Shown: in pieces, positions 1 through 9,800 of the stretch
Layout of the letters: each line of letters begins with the position of its first letter
Position numbering within the stretch: position 1 is the first letter of the stretch
From: Trebonia kvetii
Lineage (GTDB): Bacteria > Actinomycetota > Actinomycetes > Streptosporangiales > Streptosporangiaceae
NCBI RefSeq assembly: GCF_007827045.1
Contig: NZ_RPFW01000006.1
Coordinates: 496,001 to 560,000 of the forward strand
Direction: 5' to 3'
Length of the DNA: 64,000 nt
Program-made: the position numbers and the translations under genes
Notes under the pieces: generated by a model
Databases searched by the model: none
The model's input: the letters and a program-made list of their open reading frames with translations, nothing else
Told to the model about the DNA's origin: nothing

Positions 1-2
1 GC

Positions 3-296
3 TGCAGCGCCGGCGTCGTCTACTACTGGATCGAGAACGGCCAGCTCACCGCAAGGCGCGGACCGGGGAACCGGCTCTGCATCGCCTGGGACGCCGCCAC
101 CGAAGCCTCGTGCCGCGAGCACATCGCGGCCTCCGGGCACCTCAACCCCGGTGCCCGCCGCACCCGGCCACGGAAAACGCCCCGCTGCCCCGCTGAGCAG
201 CCTCAGATGCCGGCACCCCTGGCATCATCTAGCCAGCAACGAGCACCACGGAAAGAGCATGATCCCAACACTCCACGGCAAGGATGGGCAGTATGA
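3..296 (+). pseudogene. C-terminal fragment of an HTH-containing mobile-element protein (5' end outside window)
   Basis: The frame is open from the window edge to a TGA at 294-296. Its first residues read CSAGVVYYWIENGQL followed by TARRGPGNRLCIAW. This resembles the recognition helix and wing of the MerR-like helix-turn-helix found in actinobacterial recombinase or resolvase-type proteins; the family assignment is from memory and not firm. After a basic stretch (GARRTRPRKTPRC) the protein runs into low-complexity sequence, and its last ~24 codons overlap the antisense tnpB fragment. The tail is therefore probably read-through past a rearrangement point and not the native C-terminus. I call it a fragment because the overlap with a broken tnpB implies a mobile-element junction near 185-300. 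Confidence 0.4.
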
Positions 297-812
297 AGCC
301 ACCGTCCCGAGGGTCACCGACCGGACCTGGCCGGGCAGGTAGGGGATGTCCCGGTCCAGCCGGATGGCCAGCGGTGGGCAGCCCCTTGCCATCGGGATCG
401 CCAGCACCCGCCCGTCGAGCCGGAACGTGCCGTGATACCAGCGGACCGGCACCAGGCCGCGCTTGCGCCGCGGGTACCGGGCGCTCACCTCGCCCTCCTT
501 GCGGCGTTTGGCGGTGGCGAACCAGGCGTCACTGTAGCGGCGGAGCACCGACCGGGCACATGTGCTGTCGAGTTCCCCAAACGTGCCCGGCCCGGAGACA
601 GCCAGCACCCTGCACAGCTCCTGGTACCCGGCCAGCGGCGGGTCCTGCCGGTGCCGCCGCCAGGCGGCCAGGTCCAGGACGCAGCACCACACGTCGCCCG
701 CCGACCGCAGCAGCCCGAAAACCCTCTCCCGCTGATGGGGGGTCACGCGCAGCCCGCACCGCGCGGTCCGGTACACAACGCGCGACCCATCTCGCTCACG
801 TTTTCGGGGCAT
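225..812 (-). pseudogene. tnpB: Truncated TnpB (IS200/IS605 or IS607 OrfB) N-terminal half
   Basis: The N-terminal residues (YRTARCGLRVTPHQRERV, then LLRSAGDVWCCVLD) match the start of TnpB, the RNA-guided nuclease encoded by IS200/IS605 and IS607 transposons. The match continues to about residue 172 (LPGQVRSVTLGT), which in intact TnpB leads into the RuvC-like nuclease. It then breaks into unrelated sequence and stops at ~195 residues, against roughly 400 for the family. The RuvC Asp/Glu/Asp residues and the zinc-finger are absent, so no nuclease activity is expected. I chose ATG at 812 (MPRKRERD) over the ATG at 833, but neither has a strong ribosome binding site. The break at ~300 coincides with the end of the oppositely oriented HTH fragment, as expected from a deletion or nested insertion. 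Confidence 0.65.
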
Positions 813-833
813 GACACCATCAAAGCACAGCAC

Positions 834-1144
834 ACCGACAAAACAGCGGACACCACGTCAGGTCACCAACCGTGAACAACATCCGCGGCAGTACCGTGAA
901 GAACTTATGAGTTGCGCTAGCCGTGCTCCTTCGCTAGGCGCGCTCCCGCCGCGAGCCGGGAGCCACTCTCCGCGTCCTCGCCGCGCAAGCCGGGGCTGAC
1001 CGCAGCAAGCCGCATCCGTTCCGGATGATCGGTTTTGTATTTATGACACAAGCCGACCGGGGGTGAATCGCGCGCCGCGCGACCTACTTTGCGCGCGGCC
1101 GCCGGGTTACGCTCAGCGCGACCCGGTGGCGAAGGCGGTGCGAG
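834..1144. other. Intergenic region between tnpB relic and oxygenase gene
   Basis: I see no credible coding sequence here; the short open frames lack coding bias. The left part should include the outer end of the degraded transposon. Around 1030-1052 a locally AT-rich tract (ttttgtatttatgacaca) stands out from the GC-rich surroundings and is a plausible promoter area for the downstream oxygenase gene. No terminator or known riboswitch is recognisable. Confidence 0.4.
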
Positions 1145-2614
1145 ATGACGGTGCGGTTCCCTGACGAGCCTGGCTTCCAGGGCCGGTTCGCTCCGGTACG
1201 GCTTGAAGGCGAGATCCGCGGTGTCGAGGTGACGCAGGGGGAGATCCCCGCGTCGCTGAGCGGCACGTTCTACCGGGGCGGCGCGGACCCTGCCTGGCCG
1301 CCGTTCGTCGAGCGCGACTTCTACTTCAACGCCGACGGCATGGTCGCGATGTTCCGGTTCGCCAACGGGTACTGCGACTTCAGGTCCAGGTATGTGCGCA
1401 CGCCCCGCTTCGTGGCGGAGCGTGCGGCGCGGCGGTCGCTGTTCGGCGCCTACCGCAACCCGTTCACCGACGACCCGTCAGTCGCGGGCCTGTCCCGCGG
1501 GCTCGCCAACACCAACGTGTACTGGCACGGCGGGCGGCTGCTCGCCTCCAAGGAGGACAGCGCGCCGGTCCAGATCGACCCGGACACGCTGGACACGGTC
1601 GGCGAGTTCACCTGGGAGGGCGACCTGTCCTCGCAGACCGCGACCGCGCACCCGAAGATCGACCCGCGGGACGGTTCGCTGGTGTTCTTCGGCTACATGG
1701 CCAAGGGCGAGGCGACGCGGGACATCGCCTACTACGAGGCGGACGCGGCCGGCCGGATCGTGCACGAGGCCTGGTTCGAGGCGCCGTACTCCTCGATGGT
1801 GCACGACTGGGCGGTAACAGAAAACTTCGTGATCTTCCCGATCATCCCGCTCACCGCCTCGCTCGAACGGCTGGCGGCCGGCGGTCCGCTGTACGTGTGG
1901 GACGGATCCGAGGACGTCTACCTAGGCGTCGTGCCGCGCCGTGGTAACAGCGTGCGCTGGTACCGCGGCAGCAACCGGTTCGCCTCGCACATCATGAACG
2001 CCTACGACGACGGCCGGCACATCCACATCGACACGCCGGTCGGCGAGAAGTCCGCGTTCCCCTGGTTCCCGGACATCGCGGGCGCGCCGTTCGACCCGGA
2101 GAAGGCGAGCGCGCAGCTGACCCGGTGGACGATCGACACCGCCGCGCCGGAAGACCTCGGTGACGGTGCCACGGCGTTCGAACAGCGGCGGCTCACCGGC
2201 TGCTCGGGCGAGTTCCCGCGCACCGACGACCGGTGGGCGACCCGCGGCTACCGGTTCGGCGTCATCAATCTCACCGACGTGCCGGGCGAACGGCCAGACG
2301 ACGGGCTGCCGGGATTCCGCTGGCTCGGCCAGATCGACCCGGCGACCGGGGCGATGAAGACCAGGTTCGCCGGGCGGAACTCCACGGTGCAGGAGGCGAT
2401 CTTCGTACCGCCTGGCAGGGACACCGCCAACGGCGAGGGATACGTGATGCAGCTGGTCGACCGGCACGAGACCGGCACGACCGACCTGCTCATCCTCGAC
2501 GCGCAGCGCATCGATGAGCCGCCGGTCGCCACGCTGCGGATCCCGATCAGGATGCCTGGCGGCCTGCACGGCAACTGGGTGACAGACGAGCAGCTCGCGC
2601 AGCGAGCCGGCTAG
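1145..2614 (+). CDS. Carotenoid oxygenase / lignostilbene dioxygenase family protein
   Basis: This 489-residue protein belongs to the RPE65/carotenoid cleavage dioxygenase family, non-heme Fe(II) enzymes that oxidatively split a C=C bond in carotenoids, apocarotenoids or stilbenes. The four iron-binding histidines sit in the expected contexts: H169 (TATAHPK), H220 (SSMVHDW), H282 (FASHIMNAYDDG) and H475 (GGLHGNWV). The N-terminal GTFYRGGADPAWPP and FNADGMV segments are also typical, and the length is normal for the bacterial family. The substrate cannot be read from the sequence. A LigM-like O-demethylase elsewhere in the window makes a lignostilbene-type role attractive, but the two genes are 19 kb apart. 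A SnoaL-like gene follows after 27 bp in the same direction, so the two are probably co-transcribed. Confidence 0.9.
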   Translation: MTVRFPDEPGFQGRFAPVRLEGEIRGVEVTQGEIPASLSGTFYRGGADPAWPPFVERDFYFNADGMVAMFRFANGYCDFRSRYVRTPRFVAERAARRSLFGAYRNPFTDDPSVAGLSRGLANTNVYWHGGRLLASKEDSAPVQIDPDTLDTVGEFTWEGDLSSQTATAHPKIDPRDGSLVFFGYMAKGEATRDIAYYEADAAGRIVHEAWFEAPYSSMVHDWAVTENFVIFPIIPLTASLERLAAGGPLYVWDGSEDVYLGVVPRRGNSVRWYRGSNRFASHIMNAYDDGRHIHIDTPVGEKSAFPWFPDIAGAPFDPEKASAQLTRWTIDTAAPEDLGDGATAFEQRRLTGCSGEFPRTDDRWATRGYRFGVINLTDVPGERPDDGLPGFRWLGQIDPATGAMKTRFAGRNSTVQEAIFVPPGRDTANGEGYVMQLVDRHETGTTDLLILDAQRIDEPPVATLRIPIRMPGGLHGNWVTDEQLAQRAG

Positions 2615-2641
2615 CCCGCACGGACAAGGAGGCCCTTCCGC

Positions 2642-3343
2642 ATGACGGCAGAGGACAGGATCGCCGAGCTCGAGAACCGGCTCGGCATCGTCGAGGATGA
2701 GCTCGCGATCAGGAGGCTGCAGCACGCCTACGGCTACTACCTGGACAAATGCTACTACGACGAGGTTGTCGACCTGTTCGATGAGGACTGCGAGGTCATC
2801 TTCATCGGCGGCGTCTACAAGGGCAGGGCAGGCGCCGCACGCCTGTACACCGGCAGGTTCAGGTCCCGGTTCGCCGACGGGCACAACGGGCCGGAGTTCG
2901 GCAGGCTGCTTGAGCACCCGATGCTGCAGGACTTCATCAGCGTCGCGCCCGACAGGCAGACCGCACTCGGGCGCTACCGGACGCTGATGCAGGCAGGCAC
3001 CCACCAGCTTGCCGCCAACGAGCGGACCCCTGTCCGGCAGTGGATGGAGGGCGGCGTCTACGAGAACACCTACGTGAACGACGGCGGCACCTGGAAGATC
3101 AAGAAGCTGTTCTACCGTGCGTTCTGGCACGGGACCATGGAGCACGGCTGGGCCTACATCCCTGCGGATTACGTGCCCAACGCGTCGGTGACCTATCCAG
3201 ACGACGAGTACGGCCCCGATGAGCTGCTGGCGAACGCGCCGCGGCTATGGCCGGAGACCTCCACGCTGGCGTTCCACTACCGGCACCCGGTCACTGGTAA
3301 GGAGTTCGTCCCTGACGCCTGGGGTAAGTACCCCGGCGAGTAG
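2642..3343 (+). CDS. SnoaL/NTF2-like fold protein
   Basis: This 233-residue protein starts with a heptad-like helix (MTAEDRIAELENRLGIVEDE), followed by an alpha+beta SnoaL_4-type domain (IRRLQHAYGYYLDKCYYDEVVDLF, then DGGTWKIKKLFYRAFW). The fold supports small-molecule isomerases, dehydratases and hydroxylases, and also non-catalytic binding proteins, so the reaction is not known. A consensus Shine-Dalgarno aaggagg at 2626-2632 fixes the ATG. It lies 27 bp after the carotenoid oxygenase gene and probably acts with it on a hydrophobic or aromatic substrate. The TTG/GTG start of the regulator follows within 50 bp, so all three genes may form one transcript. Confidence 0.8.
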   Translation: MTAEDRIAELENRLGIVEDELAIRRLQHAYGYYLDKCYYDEVVDLFDEDCEVIFIGGVYKGRAGAARLYTGRFRSRFADGHNGPEFGRLLEHPMLQDFISVAPDRQTALGRYRTLMQAGTHQLAANERTPVRQWMEGGVYENTYVNDGGTWKIKKLFYRAFWHGTMEHGWAYIPADYVPNASVTYPDDEYGPDELLANAPRLWPETSTLAFHYRHPVTGKEFVPDAWGKYPGE

Positions 3344-3383
3344 TCGTTTGGCATCTTCGCGTGGCAGGTCGCAGACTGATGAC

Positions 3384-5966
3384 GTGGAACTCGTAGAGCG
3401 CGAGTCCGCGCTGGCGGAGCTGGCCGGGCACGCGCGGCGAGCCCAGGCTGGTGAAGGCGGCCTGGTACTCGTCTCCGGGGAAGCGGGAGTCGGCAAGACC
3501 GCCCTGCTTGAGCGGCTTGCCCGCGACCTGCCCGGCGCCCGCTGGTCGTGGGGTGCGTGCGACGGGCTGTTCACGCCACGTCCGCTCGGCCCGCTGTTCG
3601 ACATCGCCACGCAGCTCGGCGGCCCGCTGGAGGAGCTGTGCCGGGCGGGCGCCGGCCGAGACGAGCTGTTCGGCGCGCTGCTGCGCCAGGTGAGCGAGCC
3701 AGGCGCGCTCGACATCCTTGTCATCGAGGACGTGCACTGGGCCGACGAGGCCACGATTGACCTGCTGCGCTTCCTTGGCCGACGGCTCAAGACGGCGCCC
3801 GCGCTGCTTATCGCCAGCTACCGCGACGATGGCCTGGCCGCCGACCACCGGCTGCGGATCGCCGTCGGCGACCTGGCCGCGCTGCGGTCGACCAACCGGG
3901 TCAGGCTTGGCCCGCTGTCGGCGGCGGGCGTGCGCCTGCTATCCGCGGCCAGCGGGTTTGACCCGGCCAAGTTGTTCCGGCTGACCGGCGGCAATCCGTT
4001 CTACATCACCGAGGTGCTCCAGGCGGGCGTGAGTGAGGTGCCCGCCGCGGCGCGCGACGCGGTGCTTGCCCGGGCCGCCCGGCTGGGGGCGCAGTCGCGT
4101 CAGCTGCTCGACGCCACGGCACTGCTCGGGACCAAGGTCGAGCCCGCGCTGATCGAGGCGGTCGCGCCAGACTCGGCCGCGCTCCTCGACGAGATACTCG
4201 CCTCCGGCCTGCTCGCCGAGGACGGCAGCAGGCTGAGGTTCCGGCATGAGATCGCCCGGCTGACCGTCGAGCAGGCGATTCCCGCGCACCGGCGCGGACC
4301 CATCCACCGGCGAATACTCGGTGCGCTCGGTTTGCTCGGCTGCACGGACGAGGCGCGGCTCGCCTTCCACGCCGAGGGAGCCGGAGACGGGCCGGCGGTT
4401 CTCCGGTACGCTCCGGCCGCCGCGCAGCGCGCCGCCGGTCTCGCCTCGCACCGGGAGGCCGCGGCGCAGTATCAGCGCGCGGTGCGGTTCGCCGCGGACA
4501 CGACGACCGCGACGGCGGCCGCCACGGCGGCCGAACTCTACGGGGCGCTCGCGCGGGAGACGGCACTCGTCGACCAGTGGGCCGAGGCCGAGCTAGCGGG
4601 AGCGCGTGCGCTTGAGCTGTGGCGCCAGCTCGGCGACCGGCGCCGCGAGGGTGACACGCTGACCCAGCTCTCCCGCGTGCGTTCGCGGCTTTGCCGGGGC
4701 GCGGACGCGATCGCCGCTGCCGAGTCAGCGGTGGAGATCCTGCGCCCCCTTGGCGTCAGTGGCGAACTGGCCAAAGCCTACGGCGTGCTTGCCGGGATGC
4801 GGATGGTGGCGGGCCGCCAGGCCGAGGCAATCGGCCTGTCCAGGCGGGCCGCCGAGATGGCCGGGGCGGTGAACGCTCCCGCCGTGCTCAGCGACGCGAT
4901 GAACACCCTGGGCTGCTGCCTGGCCAAGGGCAACGACGACTGGGCGGTCCCGCTGCGGCAGGCGCTGGACATCGCGGTTTCCGCTCGCCTGCCGGAGCAG
5001 GCGGGCAGGGCATTCGCCAACCTGCACAGCATCCTCGCCGAGCAGCGGCGGTTCACCGAGGCCGAGCAGTATTACGCGGCCGGCCTCCGCTACACCGATG
5101 ACCACGACATCGGCGTGTACGCGAACTGCCTGCGGGGCACCCAGGTTTTCCTGCTTGAGCAGACCGGGCGGTGGGATGAAGCGGTCTCCCTCGGCGAGCA
5201 GCTGCTCGCGACCACGGCATCTCCGATCAACCGCATCCAGTCGCTGGTGGTCGTCGGCCAGATTCGCGCCCGCCGTGGTGACGGCGACGCGTGGGAATGC
5301 CTCGACGAGGCGGCCCTGGCGGCCGACGGCAGCGCCGAGCCGCAGTGGATCGTAGCGGCCAGGCTTGCCCGCGCCGAGGCACACTGGCTGGCGGGAGAGA
5401 CCGCCCTGGCGCGCGCGGAGGCAGACATCAGCGATGCGGCGGCCGCCGACATCTCCCCCTGGGATCGCGGCGCGACGCTTTCCTGGCTGGACCGCTGCGG
5501 CGCTCGCCAGGAACTTCCCGGCCCGGTTGCCGAGCCGTTTCAGCGTGAGTTCGACGGCTATCAGGAGAAGGCCGCTCAGCTCTGGCTCGACCTGGGCTGC
5601 CGTTACCAGGCGGGGCTGGCGCTGTTGGGCACCAGCGAGGAGCGGCTGCTCCGCCAGGCCCTTGAGCTCTTCACCGAGCTGCGCGCGACCGCCGCGATCA
5701 GGGTGACGCGGCAGCAGATGCGCAGCGCCGGCATCAGGTCGATCCCGGTCGGCCCGAGGTCCGCCACCCGGGCCGATCCGCTCGGGCTGACCCGCCGTGA
5801 GCATGAGGTTCTCACTCTGGTCGGCGCGGGACTCACCAGCGCCGAGATCGCGGCCCGGCTGTTCATCTCGGCCAAGACCGTCGATCACCACGTCGCCTCG
5901 GCAGTTGGCAAGCTCGGCGCACCCACTCGCGCCGCCGCGGCCGCTCGCCTGCGGCCGACGTCCTAG
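3384..5966 (+). CDS. LuxR-family transcriptional regulator with N-terminal ATPase (LAL-type)
   Basis: This large regulator (860 residues from the chosen start) has an AAA/STAND ATPase module, a long helical TPR-like middle and a C-terminal LuxR DNA-binding domain. Walker A is GEAGVGKT at about residues 33-40 and Walker B is ILVIEDVHWADE near 110. The C-terminal ~60 residues (LTRREHEVLTLVGAG, then IAARLFISAKTVDHHV) form a complete LuxR helix-turn-helix. The open frame extends upstream into the SnoaL gene, but ATPase homology begins at ELVERESALAEL, so GTG 3384 is chosen. TTG 3348 is an alternative, and neither has a strong ribosome binding site. LAL regulators usually activate nearby genes in response to a ligand, making the adjacent oxygenase/SnoaL pair the likely target (inference). 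Confidence 0.88.
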   Translation: MELVERESALAELAGHARRAQAGEGGLVLVSGEAGVGKTALLERLARDLPGARWSWGACDGLFTPRPLGPLFDIATQLGGPLEELCRAGAGRDELFGALLRQVSEPGALDILVIEDVHWADEATIDLLRFLGRRLKTAPALLIASYRDDGLAADHRLRIAVGDLAALRSTNRVRLGPLSAAGVRLLSAASGFDPAKLFRLTGGNPFYITEVLQAGVSEVPAAARDAVLARAARLGAQSRQLLDATALLGTKVEPALIEAVAPDSAALLDEILASGLLAEDGSRLRFRHEIARLTVEQAIPAHRRGPIHRRILGALGLLGCTDEARLAFHAEGAGDGPAVLRYAPAAAQRAAGLASHREAAAQYQRAVRFAADTTTATAAATAAELYGALARETALVDQWAEAELAGARALELWRQLGDRRREGDTLTQLSRVRSRLCRGADAIAAAESAVEILRPLGVSGELAKAYGVLAGMRMVAGRQAEAIGLSRRAAEMAGAVNAPAVLSDAMNTLGCCLAKGNDDWAVPLRQALDIAVSARLPEQAGRAFANLHSILAEQRRFTEAEQYYAAGLRYTDDHDIGVYANCLRGTQVFLLEQTGRWDEAVSLGEQLLATTASPINRIQSLVVVGQIRARRGDGDAWECLDEAALAADGSAEPQWIVAARLARAEAHWLAGETALARAEADISDAAAADISPWDRGATLSWLDRCGARQELPGPVAEPFQREFDGYQEKAAQLWLDLGCRYQAGLALLGTSEERLLRQALELFTELRATAAIRVTRQQMRSAGIRSIPVGPRSATRADPLGLTRREHEVLTLVGAGLTSAEIAARLFISAKTVDHHVASAVGKLGAPTRAAAAARLRPTS

Positions 5967-6107
5967 CGCGGAAACTTGGGGCGCCCGGCCGCCAAAACTG
6001 GGCAGTCACTACCGATTCGCGCCGTCTTCCTCCCCCATACGTTCGTTCTCGGAAGCAATACGGGCGGCAGGGAGCGTACCTCCCGCCGCCTCACGGAGGG
6101 GAATCAG

Positions 6108-6440
6108 ATGAACAGCTTCAAGTTCCGGCACGCGCGCAGGCTGGGCGGACTGCTCGCGGGCCTCGGCGCGCTGGTGACCATGCTCGTGGTCACCGGCACG
6201 GCCGCGTTTGCGATGGTGGCACCGCCGGAAGTTGGCGGTGCGGCCGACGCGCCGCCGCCCCCGCCTGCACCGGTCATCGGCGGCATGCCCGGCTGGCAGA
6301 TCACGCTTATCGCGGTGGGCGCCGCACTCGTCGCGGCGGCGCTCGCGGTCCTCGCCGACCGCGCCAGGTCCGCGCGCAGGCGGCCGACAACCGTGCCGGC
6401 GGCGCGCGACGTCCCTGCTCACGTCTCGAAGGTGAGGTGA
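6108..6440 (+). CDS. Small membrane protein with signal peptide and Pro-rich linker
   Basis: This 110-residue protein has a basic start and hydrophobic segment (LLAGLGALVTMLVVTG) ending in an AFA-like cleavage site. A Pro/Ala-rich extracytoplasmic stretch (DAPPPPPAPV) follows, then a second hydrophobic segment (ITLIAVGAALVAAALAVL) and a short Arg-rich cytoplasmic tail. The predicted topology is a tiny loop outside and a basic tail inside. The frame is open further upstream, but ggaggg at 6095-6100 precedes ATG 6108 at good spacing. Its TGA ends one base before the next ATG, so the two genes are translationally linked. I do not recognise the family. Confidence 0.75.
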   Translation: MNSFKFRHARRLGGLLAGLGALVTMLVVTGTAAFAMVAPPEVGGAADAPPPPPAPVIGGMPGWQITLIAVGAALVAAALAVLADRARSARRRPTTVPAARDVPAHVSKVR

Positions 6441-6441
6441 C

Positions 6442-6687
6442 ATGGCGCTCTTCATGGACTTCCACGAGCACCTGCCGCTGGGCGGCGAGGACATCGCGCA
6501 GATCGGCGAGGACGCCCGCAGCAAGCGTGCCGACCAGTTCGGAGTCCGCCAGGTCGAGCTCTACCACAATGCAAGCGGCCAGGTGTACTGCCTGCTTGAG
6601 GCACCCGACGAGGAAGCGGTGCGCAAGCACCACGCGGCGCTCGGTGTGGACTGCGGCGCGGTACACCCGGTGCATGGCGTCACCTGA
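6442..6687 (+). CDS. DUF4242 / SCO4226-like nickel-binding small protein
   Basis: This 81-residue ferredoxin-like protein contains FMDFHEHLP at the N-terminus, a central VYCLLEAPDEEAVRKHHAALG and a C-terminal VHPVHGV. That is the pattern of DUF4242, whose Streptomyces coelicolor member SCO4226 binds nickel. Histidines at both ends (HEH near residue 8, HPVH near the end) are plausible metal ligands. The gene follows the small membrane protein with one base between them and is closed by a strong terminator at 6696-6730. The physiological role of the family is not established. Confidence 0.75.
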   Translation: MALFMDFHEHLPLGGEDIAQIGEDARSKRADQFGVRQVELYHNASGQVYCLLEAPDEEAVRKHHAALGVDCGAVHPVHGVT

Positions 6688-6695
6688 GTGACCAT

Positions 6696-6730
6696 TGCGC
6701 CCGGGAGGCCTCCGTGGCTTCCCGGGCGCA
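6696..6730 (+). terminator. Rho-independent-type hairpin
   Basis: A perfect 11-bp inverted repeat (tgcgcccggga / tcccgggcgca) with a 13-nt loop begins 9 bp after the DUF4242 stop codon. There is no U-tract, which is common in actinobacteria. It separates this small operon from the nuclease-helicase gene. Confidence 0.7.
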
Positions 6731-6809
6731 CGCGTCCCCAGCGTGACCCTGCGCACGGGAGCAAGCGAAAAGACGTGCGAAGCGCGCTCCCGTTCGGAAT
6801 GATTGGCCG

Positions 6810-9800
6810 GTGCGCTTCTACGCGGATCTGCACATTCACTCCAAGTTTTCCCGCGCGTGCAGCCGGGACTGCGACCTTGAGCACCTCGCGTGGTGGGCCG
6901 GGCGCAAGGGTCTTTCGGTAATCGGGACTGGCGACTTCACCCATCCCGCCTGGCGGGAGGAGCTCGGCGCGAAGCTGGTACCCGACGCGCCTGGGCTGTT
7001 CCGGCTGCGGCCCGACCTGGAGCGGGCGGTGCACGAGACGCTGCCGCCCGCGTGCCGCACGCCGGTCAGGTTCATGCTGTCCTCGGAGATCTCCACGATC
7101 TACAAGCGGGACGACCGGACGCGGAAGGTGCATCACCTGCTGTACGCGCCGTCGCTCGACGCCGTCGACGCGATCACCGGCGCCCTCGCCCGGGTGGGGA
7201 ACCTCGCCGCCGACGGCCGGCCGATCCTCGGACTCGACTCGCGGAACCTCCTCGAGATCACGCTGTCCGGCGGTGACGGCTGCTACCTGATACCCGCGCA
7301 CGCCTGGACGCCGTGGTTCGCGGTGCTCGGGTCGCAGTCCGGTTTCGACCGGGTCGCCGACTGCTATGCCGACCTTTCCGCTCATATCGTGGCGATCGAG
7401 ACCGGCCTGTCGTCCGACCCGGAGATGAACTGGCGGGTGTCCAGCCTCGACGGGTACCGGCTCGTCTCCAACTCCGACGCGCACTCACCGCCGATGCTCG
7501 GGCGGGAGGCGACGGCGTTCATGCTACCGTCGCCGGACTACTACGGGATCTATCACGCACTGCGCACCGGGGACGGCTTCGGCGGCACCGTCGAGTTCTT
7601 CCCCGAGGAGGGCAAGTACCACCTCGACGGCCACCGCGCGTGCGACGTCCGGATGACCCCCGAGGAGACCCGCGAGGCTGGCGGGCTCTGCCCGGGCTGC
7701 GGGAAGAAGCCGACCATCGGCGTGCAGCACCGGGTTGACGTGCTTGCCGACCGGCCCGCCGGCTACCGCCCCGACGGCGCGGCGGGGTTCACCTCCTTCG
7801 TGCAGCTGCCCGAGATCCTCGGGGAGATCGCCGGCGTCGGCCCGAAGGCCAAGTCGGTCACCGCCCAGGCCGCCGCGCTCGTCGAGCGCTTCGGCCCGGA
7901 ACTGGCCATACTCGGCGACGTGCCGCTTGATGACCTCGCGGCGGGCGCGGCGTCGATCGTCGCCGAGGCGATCGGCAGGCTGCGCCGCGGCGAGGTGCGC
8001 CGCGAAGCGGGGTACGACGGCGTGTACGGCACGATCCGGCTGTTCGAGCCGGACGAGCTGGCAGGCGCGGCCCTGTTCGACCTGCCGCGTGCTGCGCCGC
8101 AGCGACGGGTTCCTGCCGCTGCCGGCCCGGGCGCCGGCATCGGGGTCGGGGTTGGCGCCGGCATCGGCGTTGGCTCCGGCTCTGGCTCCGCGCCGCTCGC
8201 CGCGCCTGCCGAGCCCGGCTCGTCGGCCGGCGGTCCAGCCGGACTCGACCCGGACCAGCAGGCGATCGTCACGCACGACGGCGGCCCGCTGCTTGTCGTG
8301 GCGGGTCCCGGCGCGGGCAAGACCCGGGTGCTCACGCACGCGATCGCGCACCGGATCGCGGCCGGCCTCGCACCGGAACGCTGCCTGGCCGTCACCTTCA
8401 CCCGCCGCGCCCGCGACGAACTGCGCAACCGCCTCACCGCCCTGCTCGGCGAGGAACGCGCGGCCGGCGTCAGCGTGGGCACTTTCCACGGCCTCGGCCT
8501 GCTGATCCTGCGCGAGCAGTTCAAGCGCGCCGGCCTCGACACCGAGCCGAAGGTCGCCGACGAGAAGAGCCGACAGGAGATCCTCCGGTCGCTGTCCGCG
8601 GCGGAACGTACCGCCGCCCTGGGTGCCCGTATCGCCGAAGCTAAACGGGTTCGTGCTTCGCCTCTCGCCGCCGCCGCGAGCGAGAGGGAGGCGGAAGTGG
8701 ACGGTCTCCTCGCGCGGTACGACGCGGCGCTTCGCGAGCGCGGAATGGTCGACCTGGACGATCTGGTCACGCTGCCGACGGCGCTGCTCGCCGGCGATCC
8801 CGCACTCGCCGAGGCGTACAGGGAACGCTGGACCGACGTGTTCGTCGACGAGTATCAGGACGTCGACGAGCAGCAGTACCTACTGCTTCGCCAGCTTTGC
8901 CAGCCGGCCCCGCCAGCCACCCCGGGTACGTCATTCAGCCTGGGCGCGTCATTCAGCCCGAGCGCGCACTCTAGCCCGGCCGCCCCCGGCCCGCGCGTGT
9001 GCGCGATCGGCGACCCGGACCAGGCGATCTACGGCTTCCGCGGCGGCGACGTCGGCTACTTCCTGCGGTTCGCCGAGGACTTCGGTGCCGGCGGAGCCCC
9101 AGTCGCCACCGTGCGGCTGTCGCGCAGCTACCGGTCCGCGCCGACGATCGTCCGGGCCGCGATGCAGCTGATCAGGCCCGGCACGCTGGTTCCCGGGCGG
9201 GAGCTGATCCCCGCCAGGACGGACATCCCAGACGCCCTTGTCGTGCTGCACGCGGTGGCCGACGAGCGCGAGGAAGCCGACGCCGTCGCGGCGGAGATCG
9301 AGAAGCTGCTCGGCGCCACTTCCTTCCACGCCCTGGACAGCAGCGCCGTGGACGGCCGCGATCAGTTGCGGCATCAGCTGTCGTTCGCCGACTTCGCGGT
9401 CTTGTACCGGACCTCCGCGCAGGCGGCGGCGGTGGAGGAGGCACTCGCCAGGCGCGGGTTCCCGGTCCAGCGCCGCGCGCACTCCCGGCTGGCGGAGATG
9501 CCAGGCGTGTCGGAAATCCTGGCTCAGCTGGCCCTTTCCGGCACCGGAACGCTCCCGTTGTCTCAGCCGCGGTCGGAGCAGCCGTCATCGGTGCCGCCGC
9601 CGTTCGCCGAGCAGCTGCTGTCGGAAGGGCATGGTTGTGGCAACGAGACGCCTATAACCGTCTCGTTGCCACAACCGTCCGGTGCGGTGATGGTCGCTGG
9701 GCTGCTTGGCGAGGCGGTGCGGCGGGCGGTCGCGGAATCGGAGCGGGCTCCCGTGCAGGATGAGACGCATGGTGCTGAGGCCAGGGCGGCGATGCGGGCG

